Positions 17,534 to 26,069 are shown, counted from the stretch's first letter. The stretch is 46,358 nt of DNA from Bacteroidota bacterium (GCA_018267515.1 JAFDYJ010000035.1:77615-123972), one strand, 5' to 3'. Notes: a model not told the origin generated them from the letters alone. Program-made: numbers and translations.

Positions 17534-19665
17534 AATTTGTGTAATTTATTTTTTTTTGTAAAGGAATACGAAATGGATATATAAGGTTGAATTCCGGGCT
17601 GCCCGGGAAGATTAATGACATCTTTGTAATTAAGCAGGTTTTCAATTGCTGCCTGAATTTTGAAATCTTTAATTTTCTTTGACAACGTTACATTAAGCGA
17701 TAGAAATCCTTTTGCCAACTCATCTCTCCGGTTAATAATTCCATTTCCATCCTGATCCGTTGTACCCCAACGGCTCCGATAAATGATTCTGAATGAACCT
17801 GACCATCCCCGCTTTTCGTCCTCATAAAACAATTTCAGGTTGGCCATATGGGCCGACCGGTTTGGCAAGCCGGCATAATCCCAACGATTCATTTTATAAA
17901 CCCGGTTTGTGCCGGCTTCTCTTGCATAAACCTCACCGGCTTTAATTTGTTTCAGCACATTTTTATCTGCCGTTATTAAAAACTGGTACCCGCCCTGGAG
18001 AAAAAATTTTTTACTGAATAAATATTGAAATGATGCTTCAGCACCTTCGGTAAACGCCTTATCAATATTGAAGTAACTATATACAGGTGCATTATTACCC
18101 CGGTAGGCAATAATATCATATTGTATCAGGTTATCAATGTCATTACGAAAAAGGTTGGATGAAATACTGAGCCTGTTATTTACCCGGTATTGAATTCCTG
18201 CATTGAACCCTTTTGAGGATTCCGGTTTTAACAAAGCCAGTTGATTAGCTTTTTGCAGGATGGCAGAGATCAAACCCTGTTGCTGCTGTTTTAAAAGTTC
18301 AGAAAGGGTGATTTCATTGGCACCATAAATCATATATCCACCAGCAGCATCATTTGAAAAATTCAAATACAGCTGTCTGAAATCAGGAGCTTTGAATCCG
18401 GATCCATAGGACACATTAACCCGAAGCCGCTCTGTCGCTTTATAACTTACCGCCAGCTTCGGACTGATCTTTGACTGATATGCAGTGTTATCATCATAAC
18501 GGATACCACCAATAAAAATCAGTCGTTCATTTGTTTTCCATTCATTTTGTAAAAAGAGATAACGTATTTCATCTCTCTTTTTCCCGTCATAACGATTAGT
18601 GTTTAAAATGTCAGCAGCTATTCCTCCGCCGATACTCAGGTTATTATTTTTTTGCCATTTCCAATCTGTTTGATTTTCTGCCCTGATTAAGCTTTGCTGA
18701 AAAAAATCGTAATAATAAAGCGAATGATCATCTTGCTTACTTAACTCCTGTCGAAATTGATACCGGTTAAAATAAAATTTAACGGTGCTGCGAAGGGATT
18801 TGCTGAACTGTTGGGAGAGAACAGGAGTGATGCTTATATCTTTAGTTATCGAATTACCTGAGACAGGAATAATTGCGCTGCTATTCAGATCTGAAACCGG
18901 GTAAAAGTTTTGTTGCACCTGTTGAAAGTAACGTGTAGAAAAGCTCAATTGAGTTTTTACCGAAGGTTTATAACTAATTTTAACCTGTGAAGTATAATTA
19001 TGATAAGGATCAACCGTATTTCCCGGAGTGGTTTTATCCAGATCATACCCCTGCGATCCATTCCGGTTTCCAAAAAACTGCAATCCCCACTTTTTTTTAT
19101 TTAAGGCCAGAGAAAGATTAGCATCCGTTTCATTAAACCTGCCATATCGAAATGAAGTGGTTAAAACATTTTTTTGTGGTTGCCCTATGATGATATTTAT
19201 TACACCTCCCATGGCTTCACTCCCATATAAACTGGACGAGGGGCCTTTTACAATTTCTATTTGCTTGATATTTCCAACAGTAATCCGTGACAGGTCAATT
19301 ACACCACCCTGCCTGCCGATTACAGGTTCGCCATCAATCAAAACCAATGTATAATCCGGAGCCAGGCCCTGGATCTGTATTCCATTCCCAAATATTCCTC
19401 CACCCGGAGAACCAGAAGAACTTCCACCGGTGATAAACAAACCTGTTTGCTCTTGTAAAATATCTGTCAGCCGCACAGAACCGCTTTGCTGAATAATTTT
19501 ATTATTGATAAGTTGAGCAGGAACCGCAACATTACTGAGCTTTCTTTCTGTACGGGTAGCCGTAACAATAACGGCATCCATTTGCTTTGCAAAAACAGAA
19601 TCCATTTGCGAAAAAGCAGTCTTTGTAAAAAAAGCGCCTATGAAAAGCAGAAAAAAATACTTCAT
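17530..19665 (-). CDS. TonB-dependent outer-membrane receptor (probable heme receptor)
   Basis: A 711-residue outer-membrane receptor from ATG 19665 (MKYFFLLFIGAFF; the frame is open to 19698). A signal peptide ends near AFSQ. A TonB-box-like segment (DAVIVTATRTERK) is followed by a plug domain with VPAQLINNKIIQQSG, QIQGLAPDYTLVLIDGEPVIGR and EIVKGPSSSLYGSEAMGG. The 22-strand barrel ends in an aromatic-rich strand (YISISYSF), though a short KKNKLHKL tail follows the usual terminal Phe. The adjacent HmuY-like gene and the divergent ChaN gene point to heme or iron-porphyrin as the ligand; by sequence alone it resembles BtuB/HmuR-type receptors. It is the first gene of a two-gene operon. Confidence 0.92.
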   Translation of the reverse strand: MKYFFLLFIGAFFTKTAFSQMDSVFAKQMDAVIVTATRTERKLSNVAVPAQLINNKIIQQSGSVRLTDILQEQTGLFITGGSSSGSPGGGIFGNGIQIQGLAPDYTLVLIDGEPVIGRQGGVIDLSRITVGNIKQIEIVKGPSSSLYGSEAMGGVINIIIGQPQKNVLTTSFRYGRFNETDANLSLALNKKKWGLQFFGNRNGSQGYDLDKTTPGNTVDPYHNYTSQVKISYKPSVKTQLSFSTRYFQQVQQNFYPVSDLNSSAIIPVSGNSITKDISITPVLSQQFSKSLRSTVKFYFNRYQFRQELSKQDDHSLYYYDFFQQSLIRAENQTDWKWQKNNNLSIGGGIAADILNTNRYDGKKRDEIRYLFLQNEWKTNERLIFIGGIRYDDNTAYQSKISPKLAVSYKATERLRVNVSYGSGFKAPDFRQLYLNFSNDAAGGYMIYGANEITLSELLKQQQQGLISAILQKANQLALLKPESSKGFNAGIQYRVNNRLSISSNLFRNDIDNLIQYDIIAYRGNNAPVYSYFNIDKAFTEGAEASFQYLFSKKFFLQGGYQFLITADKNVLKQIKAGEVYAREAGTNRVYKMNRWDYAGLPNRSAHMANLKLFYEDEKRGWSGSFRIIYRSRWGTTDQDGNGIINRRDELAKGFLSLNVTLSKKIKDFKIQAAIENLLNYKDVINLPGQPGIQPYISISYSFTKKNKLHKL

Positions 19666-19724
19666 ATAAAAACCAGAGGCGCAAAGATTCTTCAGCAACC
19701 AATTTTATTTATCATATTTGCGTC

Positions 19725-19865
19725 ATGAAACAGAGTCATGATTTTGTTTTACAAAAAGATGACGATCGCTGTAAATGCAAAAAAAGAGCTTGTATAAAAC
19801 AGTTACACATGAACACTACCGCCCTTTGGCATAATGACTATTTTTTTCCAATTGCCCGTTATTAA
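19725..19865 (+). CDS. Candidate small Cys-rich peptide upstream of ChaN
   Basis: A 46-residue ORF not matched to anything I recognise. It starts at ATG 19725, ends with TAA at 19863-19865, 12 bases before the ChaN ATG, and lies 59 bases from the divergent TonB-receptor start. It is charged and carries a compact CKCKKRAC motif (residues 16-23), then an Asn/Thr/Trp/Tyr-rich C-terminus without a signal peptide or membrane segment. The sequence upstream has CATATTTG, one mismatch from a -7 element. It could be a true metal- or heme-related peptide, a regulatory leader peptide, or chance: a 141-base ORF is not improbable in such sequence. Confidence 0.35.
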   Translation: MKQSHDFVLQKDDDRCKCKKRACIKQLHMNTTALWHNDYFFPIARY

Positions 19866-19877
19866 TAAATATTTTTT

Positions 19878-20771
19878 ATGAAATACATCTCATTTATTAC
19901 AGTACTTCTTTTTTCTTTAAATTGTTTTTCTCAACCACCTATGGAAAACAATTACAAGATCTATAACACCAAAACAAAACAACTGACTACCATTGACCAG
20001 ATCGTATCAGATTGTGCAGATGCTGATGTGTTATTTTTCGGCGAAGAACACAATGACAGTACAGGTCATTTCCTGGAAGCTGCAATTTTTAAAGCCCTGT
20101 ATCAGCGCTTTGGAAATAAGCTTGCATTAAGTATGGAAATGTTTGAAACCGATTGCCAGCTTCCCCTGGATGAGTACCTGAAAGGTTTTGTAACCGAAAA
20201 GAAAATGATAACAGATGCAAGGGCCTGGAGTAATTATAAAGATTATCGTCCGGCAGTCGAGTTTGCAAAAGAAAATCATATTCCTGTTATTGCAGCTAAT
20301 ACTCCAAGAAGATATGTAAGCCTCGTAAGCAAAAGCGGCATGAAAGCCCTGGACTCATTATCTAAAGAAGCCAAAAAATATTTACCGCCATTACCTTACG
20401 ATACTTTAAGTGGCAGGTACTATGAAAGATTTGCTGAAATTATGAAGGGTAGTCCCGGATCTACTAATCCGAATGTGTACTACAGTCAAAACTTATGGGA
20501 TGCGGGAATGAGCTACAGCATTTATAAATTCTGGAAAAAAAATAAGGATAAGAAGATATTTCACCTGTGCGGCCGTTTTCACAGTGATGAAAAACTGGGG
20601 ACCCTGGCACAACTGCAAAAAAGAAAATCAAAGTTGAAAATTTTAAATATCAGTTCGTTCAGTGATGAGTCATTTGATATCAGCGATCCTGCAATTTTTA
20701 ACTGGGAAAAATTCAGCAACCTGGGTGACTATGTAATTGTCACCAATCCCCGGTTGAAAAGAACATTTTAA
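19878..20771 (+). CDS. ChaN-like heme-binding/uptake protein
   Basis: A 297-residue protein of the ChaN/PhuW-like family (heme-binding uptake proteins related to the TIKI/erythromycin-esterase fold). The N-terminal signal peptide (MKYISFITVLLFSLNCFSQ) has a Cys near residue 16, but the lipobox is poor, so secretion without lipid is as likely. Family motifs are FFGEEHNDSTGHFLEA (about 53-68), SMEMFETDCQLPLDEYL, TPRRYVSLV and FHLCGRFHSDEKLG near the C-terminus. It is divergent from the receptor-hmuY operon and converges with the AraC gene; the two stop codons overlap in TTAA at 20768-20771. The neighbours support a role in heme or iron acquisition. Confidence 0.85.
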   Translation: MKYISFITVLLFSLNCFSQPPMENNYKIYNTKTKQLTTIDQIVSDCADADVLFFGEEHNDSTGHFLEAAIFKALYQRFGNKLALSMEMFETDCQLPLDEYLKGFVTEKKMITDARAWSNYKDYRPAVEFAKENHIPVIAANTPRRYVSLVSKSGMKALDSLSKEAKKYLPPLPYDTLSGRYYERFAEIMKGSPGSTNPNVYYSQNLWDAGMSYSIYKFWKKNKDKKIFHLCGRFHSDEKLGTLAQLQKRKSKLKILNISSFSDESFDISDPAIFNWEKFSNLGDYVIVTNPRLKRTF

Positions 20772-21718
20772 GAAGCAATGCGGAGCAGCAACTCACAGGG
20801 TTTTAACCCGGTATGTTTTTTAAAAGCAGTAGAGAAATGCGAGATGGATGAATAGCCCAACAAAAGAGAAACTTCGGTAACACTCAGTCCTTTTTCATAC
20901 AAAAGATATTTAGCATGTTCCATCCGCTGGCTTTGATAAAAATCGAAGATGGTGGTGCCGAACATTTCTTTAAACCCTTTCTTCAGATAACATTCATTAA
21001 TCGCAGCTTTGCGACTTAGTTCCTTAATAGTAATAGGTTCACCGATATGTTCAATAAGTATTTCTCTCGCCCTCAGAATCTTTTCCCGGTCGGCTTCATT
21101 TGCCAGGAATTTACAATTGATCATATCCAGCCCTTTTTCACCCAGCATACAATCCAATGAATACAGCAACAACATCTGGGTTTGGGCATTGATATAAATG
21201 TTCTCCAGGCTGTCTGTAAAATTATGATTCAGCAGACCTTCGATGACCATTCTTGTTTTTCCGCAAAGAGGTACAATCTTGGTAAAAGATGAATGATGTT
21301 TAAAATTTAAAATATCTTCCGATAGTGTGTCATCCGTATTGCGGGGTTTTACAAACTGTGATAAATGAACCGGGGAAAATTTAAAACTCAGCACATCAAC
21401 ACTCTCCGTCCTTTCATTACAGCTTTTTGTCTGCTTCAATTTGCAGTTATCACATTCAGAATCTTTTTGCCTGCAGTATACATTGCCACTTACACAGAAC
21501 TTCAATTCCAGGTAACTGTTACCGGCACTCTCTTTTTCGTAATGATAGACCATCATACCCACATCATCAATACTCCATTGTGGATACTTCTGATACCTTT
21601 TTATAATATATTGAACGGAACCCGGAATCTGACGTTCTTTTTCGGAAATCAGCTTCAGGTGCTCCTGCATCAGGACCTGTTTGTAAGCTAATGCTAATAT
21701 ATCGGGTGGTTGATGCAT
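20768..21718 (-). CDS. AraC-family regulator with Cys-rich sensor region
   Basis: A 316-residue transcription factor. The C-terminal AraC/XylS DNA-binding domain (about residues 220-316) has two helix-turn-helix motifs (ITIKELSRKAAINECYLKKG; LSVTEVSLLLGYSSISHFST) and the family end-block FKKHTGLKP. The N-terminal domain has five cysteines, Cys75, 82, 89, 92 and 100, spaced C-x6-C-x6-C-x2-C-x7-C, which could bind a metal or Fe-S cluster. PchR-type regulators of siderophore/heme uptake are its likely relatives. ATG 21718 is preferred over an upstream TTG at 21730. A -7 element and a 15-bp palindrome lie just upstream. Its targets are probably the adjacent heme genes (inferred). Confidence 0.88.
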   Translation of the reverse strand: MHQPPDILALAYKQVLMQEHLKLISEKERQIPGSVQYIIKRYQKYPQWSIDDVGMMVYHYEKESAGNSYLELKFCVSGNVYCRQKDSECDNCKLKQTKSCNERTESVDVLSFKFSPVHLSQFVKPRNTDDTLSEDILNFKHHSSFTKIVPLCGKTRMVIEGLLNHNFTDSLENIYINAQTQMLLLYSLDCMLGEKGLDMINCKFLANEADREKILRAREILIEHIGEPITIKELSRKAAINECYLKKGFKEMFGTTIFDFYQSQRMEHAKYLLYEKGLSVTEVSLLLGYSSISHFSTAFKKHTGLKPCELLLRIAS

Positions 21719-21727
21719 AATGAACCC

Positions 21728-21735
21728 CAAATTTA
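21728..21735 (-). promoter_or_regulatory. -7 promoter element of the AraC gene
   Basis: Minus-strand TAAATTTG, an exact TAnnTTTG match, ending 10 bases before ATG 21718. The predicted leader is only a few bases. Confidence 0.55.
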
Positions 21736-21755
21736 CGACATTTCGGTCTATTTAT

Positions 21756-21770
21756 ACTTTCCTGGAAAGT
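21756..21770. promoter_or_regulatory. 15-bp palindromic operator candidate upstream of araC
   Basis: ACTTTCC-T-GGAAAGT, perfect 7-bp arms around one base, centred about 30 bases upstream of the -7 element, where a -33 element would sit (no TTG is present). The position fits an activator or repressor site controlling the regulator's own promoter. Confidence 0.5.
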
Positions 21771-21840
21771 CAAAAATCTCTGATAAACTGACTTTTAACA
21801 GGCTACATCCAAAAAAAATATCATTTTTGGCGTTATAAGC

Positions 21841-21848
21841 TAACTTTG
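21841..21848 (+). promoter_or_regulatory. -7 promoter element of lpxA
   Basis: TAACTTTG, an exact TAnnTTTG match 42 bases before the lpxA ATG. The leader carries a small GC-rich hairpin-prone stretch (21852-21871: GCCT..AGGC and CCTC..GAGG). Confidence 0.55.
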
Positions 21849-21889
21849 CACGCCTCCGCTACAGGCAGAGGTTTATTTATTATAATTAC

Positions 21890-22696
21890 ATGATACATCC
21901 ACATACCTACATTCATCCCAATGCAAAATTGGCCACTAATGTAAAAGTGGATCCATTTACTGTTATTCACCAGGATGTAGAAATTGGTGATGGCACATGG
22001 ATTGGTTCTAATGTTACCATAATGGAAGGCGCCCGGATCGGCAGGAATTGCCGGATTTTTCCCGGTGCAGTAATTTCTGCTATTCCGCAGGATCTTAAAT
22101 TTCAAGGTGAATACTCCAATGTATTTATCGGTGATAATACTACGATCAGGGAGTTTGTTACAATAAACAGGGGAACAAAGGATAAAGAAAAAACGGTAGT
22201 GGGAAACAATTGTCTTTTGATGGCATATTGTCACCTGGCTCATGACTGCACCGTTGGAGATAACAGCATTATGAGTAATAATACACAGGTAGCAGGTCAC
22301 GTCACTATTGGTGAATGGGTGGCGCTGGGAGGAATGTGTGCTGTTCATCAATTTGTCAATATCGGTCAACATGCATTCGTCAGCGGCGGTTCCCTGGTTA
22401 GCAAGGATGTACCGCCTTATATAAAAGCAGGCCGCAATCCTCTTTCCTATGCCGGGGTCAATTCAATCGGCCTAAAAAGACGTGGATTTAATATTGATAA
22501 GATCAATCACATTCTTGACATTTACCGGGTTCTGTACAATAATGGTATGAATACCACCCAGTCGGTCCATTTCCTGGAAGAAGAATTTGCAGCCACTGAC
22601 GAGAGAGACGAAATTGTACAATTTATTCGCAACTCACAAAGAGGTATCATCAAACGTTTTTCTAAAACCAACGGCGATGAAGGTATCGTTGATTGA
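21890..22696 (+). CDS. lpxA: UDP-N-acetylglucosamine O-acyltransferase (LpxA)
   Basis: A 268-residue cytoplasmic acyltransferase for the first step of lipid A synthesis: transfer of a 3-hydroxyacyl chain from ACP to UDP-GlcNAc. The left-handed beta-helix hexapeptide repeats run from residue 1 to about 190 (VEIGDGTWIGSNVTI, ARIGRNCRIFPGA and others). Catalytic histidines are His115 and His118 in CHLAHDC. A helical C-terminal domain follows (DKINHILDIYRVLYNNG). It stands apart from lpxD, lpxC and fabZ, with which it is clustered in many Bacteroidota. Its last 20 bases overlap the start of the ABC ATPase gene. Confidence 0.97.
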   Translation: MIHPHTYIHPNAKLATNVKVDPFTVIHQDVEIGDGTWIGSNVTIMEGARIGRNCRIFPGAVISAIPQDLKFQGEYSNVFIGDNTTIREFVTINRGTKDKEKTVVGNNCLLMAYCHLAHDCTVGDNSIMSNNTQVAGHVTIGEWVALGGMCAVHQFVNIGQHAFVSGGSLVSKDVPPYIKAGRNPLSYAGVNSIGLKRRGFNIDKINHILDIYRVLYNNGMNTTQSVHFLEEEFAATDERDEIVQFIRNSQRGIIKRFSKTNGDEGIVD

Positions 22697-23300
22697 TTCG
22701 GGAAAGCGATTTAACCGGGACTGGATTTTTCGCCATTTGAGTTATTCTTTTCACCAGGGATATTCCTATGCAATCATCGGACCCAATGGTTCAGGCAAAA
22801 GTACTTTGCTTCAGGTGATCAGCGGCAGTATGCAAATCAGTGAAGGTAAAATTGAATACGAAACGGAAAGTCAAAAGCCGGGAATTCCGGCATCCACTGT
22901 TTTCAACTACATTTCTATCTGCGCTCCCTATCTTGAAGTAGTGGAAGAAATGACTCTGAATGAATTTCTTGTTTTTCACCAGGGATTTAAACCTTTTTTA
23001 CCCGGGATTTCTATTGAAAAAATTATTTCTACCGTTGGCCTTGAAAAGGCAGCTCATAAGCAGATCCGCTATTTTTCATCAGGTATGAAACAAAGAGTGC
23101 GGCTGGCACAAGCTATTTTTTCTGACGTGCCTGTAATTTTATTGGATGAGCCTTGCACCAACCTGGATGTTGCCGGGATTTCACTGTATCATCAACTCAT
23201 CAATGAATATTGTAAAAAACGCCTGGTGGTAGTGAGCAGCAATGATGAAACTGAATACGGGTTCTGCAATGAGCGGATTAAAATAACAGATTATAAATAG
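22677..23300 (+). CDS. Small ABC-transporter ATP-binding protein
   Basis: A 207-residue single ABC ATPase domain from ATG 22677; the frame is open upstream to 22587 but that part is inside lpxA. Walker A is IIGPNGSGKST (about residues 33-43), the signature reads FSSGMKQR, and Walker B is VILLDEPCTNLD. Where the switch histidine is expected, the sequence reads VVSSNDETEYG, Asn in place of His. No permease is adjacent. It overlaps lpxA by 20 bases, so translation is coupled. CcmA-like heme exporter ATPases are similar in size, but a lipid-related or unknown role is possible. It is not GldA-like in length. Confidence 0.85.
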   Translation: MKVSLIDSGKRFNRDWIFRHLSYSFHQGYSYAIIGPNGSGKSTLLQVISGSMQISEGKIEYETESQKPGIPASTVFNYISICAPYLEVVEEMTLNEFLVFHQGFKPFLPGISIEKIISTVGLEKAAHKQIRYFSSGMKQRVRLAQAIFSDVPVILLDEPCTNLDVAGISLYHQLINEYCKKRLVVVSSNDETEYGFCNERIKITDYK

Positions 23301-23339
23301 CATTTACCGGCTAAATAGGTTAATCCGAATCCCGATATC

Positions 23340-24914
23340 TTATTCGGCAACACTCATTATTTTCACATTACTGCTTCCCTTGATCAATAAAACAAATGGG
23401 ACACAAATAAGAAACATAATGCCGATGTATAAAAATACATCCATGTACGTTAAAACGGCTGATTGCTTCATCACAGAATAATCCAATGCTTTATAGGCAG
23501 ATTGCAAAGCTGTATTCGGGGCATCCCCTTTTGCCATGAATCCATGTTGTAACGCTATAATTTTATTTTGAATCTCCGGATTGGTTATATCCAGTTTACT
23601 GACCAGATCATTCCGGTGCAGCATATCACGGCGGGCCATAAATGTTGTAATGGCTGCAATTCCGAAAGAGCCTCCCAATTGCCTTGTCATACCGGTAAAT
23701 GCAGTGCCTTCTGCAATATGCTTTCCATGTAAAGTACTCAACGATAAAGTTGTAACAGGAATAAACAACATTCCCATTGCTAAACCCCGGACAATCAGCA
23801 TCCAGAAAAAGGCACTCTGGCTTGTATCCGGGGTCAGGATTTTATAACTCCAGATACACGAAACAAAAAATAAGAACATACCCATTGCAGCAAGATATTG
23901 CTGTTTCACTCCCCGTTCCAATAACTTTCCGATAATAGGCATGACAATCGCCGTGGTCAGGGCTGAAGGAATCATCAGCATGCCGGATTGTGTAGCGGTC
24001 CACCCTAATATTGATTGTGTATATAACGGGACAATAAAAGTTGAACCAAATAATCCAAAACCTAAAATGAAAGATAAAATGGTACCGGCCCTCAGGTTGG
24101 TATTTCGCAATACCCGTAACTGAACTACCGGGTTACGAAAAATGGTTTCTCTCCAAATAAAAAAGAAGGCGCCTAAAATACTGGCTACTGTGAGAATGAG
24201 AATTGTTTGATCATTAAACCAATCGTCATCCTGCCCTTTCTCCAATACATATTGCAATGAACCGATAAATATGGAAAGAAGAATAATGCCAATCCAGTCA
24301 ATATCTGCCATTTTACTTTTTTCAGCATACTTAGGGCTTCTTACATATTGGAGCGTAAGTAAAATTGCAATAATGCCCAGGGGAATATTTATATAAAAAA
24401 TATAAGGCCACTGGTAATTGTCGGTTATGAATCCACCCAACGGCGGCCCCAGTGTGGGTCCGATAATAACACCCAGGCCATAGATAGCCTGTGCCATACT
24501 CCTTTTTTCAAGAGGATAACTTTCTGTAATAATAGTCTGTGATGTTACCAGTAATGCACCTCCACCAACACCCTGTAAAAAACGAAAAATAATAAGTTCA
24601 TTAATAGTATCAGAATTCCCGCATAAAAAAGAACAGAGAGTGAATAAGAAAATGGACGCTGCAAAATAATTTTTACGGCCAAACTGCTGAGAGAGCCAGC
24701 TCGTAAGCGGAACAACAATTACGTTGCCAATAGCATAAGAAGTGATCACCCATCCGATTTCACTCGTCGTAGCTCCCAGGTTACCTTTCATGTCATTCAG
24801 TGCAACGTTGACAATTGTGCTGTCCACTATTTGTAATAATGCACAACTGATCGCTGTAAGCGTAACGATAATTCTCCGGGAACCATACTCTATTAATGAC
24901 TCTTCCTGAAACAT
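23340..24914 (-). CDS. emrB: DHA2-family (EmrB/QacA) multidrug efflux MFS transporter
   Basis: A 524-residue proton-coupled drug exporter of the 14-span DHA2 family. The family motif in helix 1, QIVDSTIVNVALNDM (about residues 29-43), the loop motif LSQQFGRKNYF, and motif C in helix 5 (GLGVIIGPTLGPPLGG, about 142-157) are clear. It is the last gene of tetR-tolC-emrA-emrB and works with the adjacent periplasmic adaptor and outer-membrane factor to pump hydrophobic toxins across both membranes. The adaptor stop is 24 bases upstream. Substrate is unknown. Confidence 0.93.
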   Translation of the reverse strand: MFQEESLIEYGSRRIIVTLTAISCALLQIVDSTIVNVALNDMKGNLGATTSEIGWVITSYAIGNVIVVPLTSWLSQQFGRKNYFAASIFLFTLCSFLCGNSDTINELIIFRFLQGVGGGALLVTSQTIITESYPLEKRSMAQAIYGLGVIIGPTLGPPLGGFITDNYQWPYIFYINIPLGIIAILLTLQYVRSPKYAEKSKMADIDWIGIILLSIFIGSLQYVLEKGQDDDWFNDQTILILTVASILGAFFFIWRETIFRNPVVQLRVLRNTNLRAGTILSFILGFGLFGSTFIVPLYTQSILGWTATQSGMLMIPSALTTAIVMPIIGKLLERGVKQQYLAAMGMFLFFVSCIWSYKILTPDTSQSAFFWMLIVRGLAMGMLFIPVTTLSLSTLHGKHIAEGTAFTGMTRQLGGSFGIAAITTFMARRDMLHRNDLVSKLDITNPEIQNKIIALQHGFMAKGDAPNTALQSAYKALDYSVMKQSAVLTYMDVFLYIGIMFLICVPFVLLIKGSSNVKIMSVAE

Positions 24915-24938
24915 AATATTCCTGCCGGTTTATTTATA

Positions 24939-26042
24939 TCAATCCAGGTGAACATCCACAAATACATTTAATCCGGGTCTAAGATTCTTGACCAATGAAT
25001 CCGAAGGATCCGTGAATTCAATCTTCACAGGAAGTCGTTGAACCACTTTCACAAAATTTCCTGTAGCATTATCGGGGGGCAGCAAGGCAAAAGTGGAGCC
25101 TGTAGCGGGCGAAAAAGAACTCAGTACTGCCTGAAATTCATGATGAGGAAATGCGTCTGCAGTAATTATTACTTTCTGTCCTTCTCTCATTTTGTCCAAC
25201 TGGGTTTCTTTAAAATTGGCCACTACCCATACGTTTTTGCTATGCACAACGGCAAATAGAGCTTGCCCTGCCTGAACAAACTGACCGGGTTGCACATTAA
25301 CTTTCGAGATATGCCCGTCTTGTTCCGCCACCAGTACCGTATAGGAGAGATTCAGTTTAGCTGCATCTATATCCACTTCTCGCTGACGGATGGCAGCCTG
25401 AGCTACATTTATTTGTTCTGCTGTTGCATTACTTTGAACTGAAACAGCATTCGTTTGCTGAGCAGCCTGGTTTTTTTGTCCCTGTAAAATGGCTAACTGC
25501 TTTTCGGCAGTTTCTTTAGCTGCCCAGGCTTGTTCATATTGCTGTTGGGTGATTGAATGATCTTTAATTAGATTAGCATAACGCTGATAATCCTGCTCAG
25601 CACGCCATACATGAATTTTTGCGGCTGCAATTTGTGAGTCAATCGTAACTATAGATGCGGCAGAAGTTGCAATATTGGCTTTTGATGCTGAAGCAATGGC
25701 AATGGCATTGGCAAGATTGGCTTTGGCAATTTCCAATGCCGCTTCTGCCTGATCCACTTTTAATTTATAATCACGGCTATCTAAAATCAAAAGTGTATCT
25801 CCTTTTTTCACAAGTTGATTATCGTTTACCTTAACCTCTTTGATATACCCGGAAACATGAGGAATCACCGGTAAAATATCGGCACTTACCTGTGCATCAT
25901 CCGTTTCTTCATGATGAAGGCTATGCCGGTATTTGGAAATACCGAACCATCCGCCGGCTATTACCAGGGCTACCAGGATAATTATAAAAACCGGGTTTCG
26001 TTTCTTTTTGGCCGGTTTCACTTCCAGATTTTTTTCTTCCAT
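24939..26042 (-). CDS. emrA: HlyD/EmrA-family membrane-fusion adaptor
   Basis: A 367-residue periplasmic adaptor starting at ATG 26042 (MEEKNLEV; the upstream in-frame codon at 26048 is TTG). It has one N-terminal helix (about residues 15-37, VFIIILVALVIAGGWFGIS), a biotinyl-lipoyl half (VIPHVSGYIKEVKVNDNQLVKKGDTLLILD), a long Ala/Gln-rich coiled coil (about 75-215) and the second lipoyl half plus beta barrel (GHISKVNVQPGQFVQAGQAL). This is the EmrA architecture. It links the EmrB-type pump to the TolC-type channel encoded by its operon neighbours. Confidence 0.93.
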   Translation of the reverse strand: MEEKNLEVKPAKKKRNPVFIIILVALVIAGGWFGISKYRHSLHHEETDDAQVSADILPVIPHVSGYIKEVKVNDNQLVKKGDTLLILDSRDYKLKVDQAEAALEIAKANLANAIAIASASKANIATSAASIVTIDSQIAAAKIHVWRAEQDYQRYANLIKDHSITQQQYEQAWAAKETAEKQLAILQGQKNQAAQQTNAVSVQSNATAEQINVAQAAIRQREVDIDAAKLNLSYTVLVAEQDGHISKVNVQPGQFVQAGQALFAVVHSKNVWVVANFKETQLDKMREGQKVIITADAFPHHEFQAVLSSFSPATGSTFALLPPDNATGNFVKVVQRLPVKIEFTDPSDSLVKNLRPGLNVFVDVHLD

Positions 26043-26069
26043 ATTCAACCAGATTAAATTTTAAAGAAT

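Noticed and set aside
21833-22372. A 179-codon minus-strand ORF across lpxA
   Set aside because: lpxA on the plus strand has full hexapeptide repeats and catalytic residues; the antisense protein looks like random His/Cys-rich sequence.
23325-23347. CCGAAT/ATTCGG inverted repeat at the emrB stop
   Set aside because: Six base pairs, overlaps coding sequence, no T-run; likely chance.
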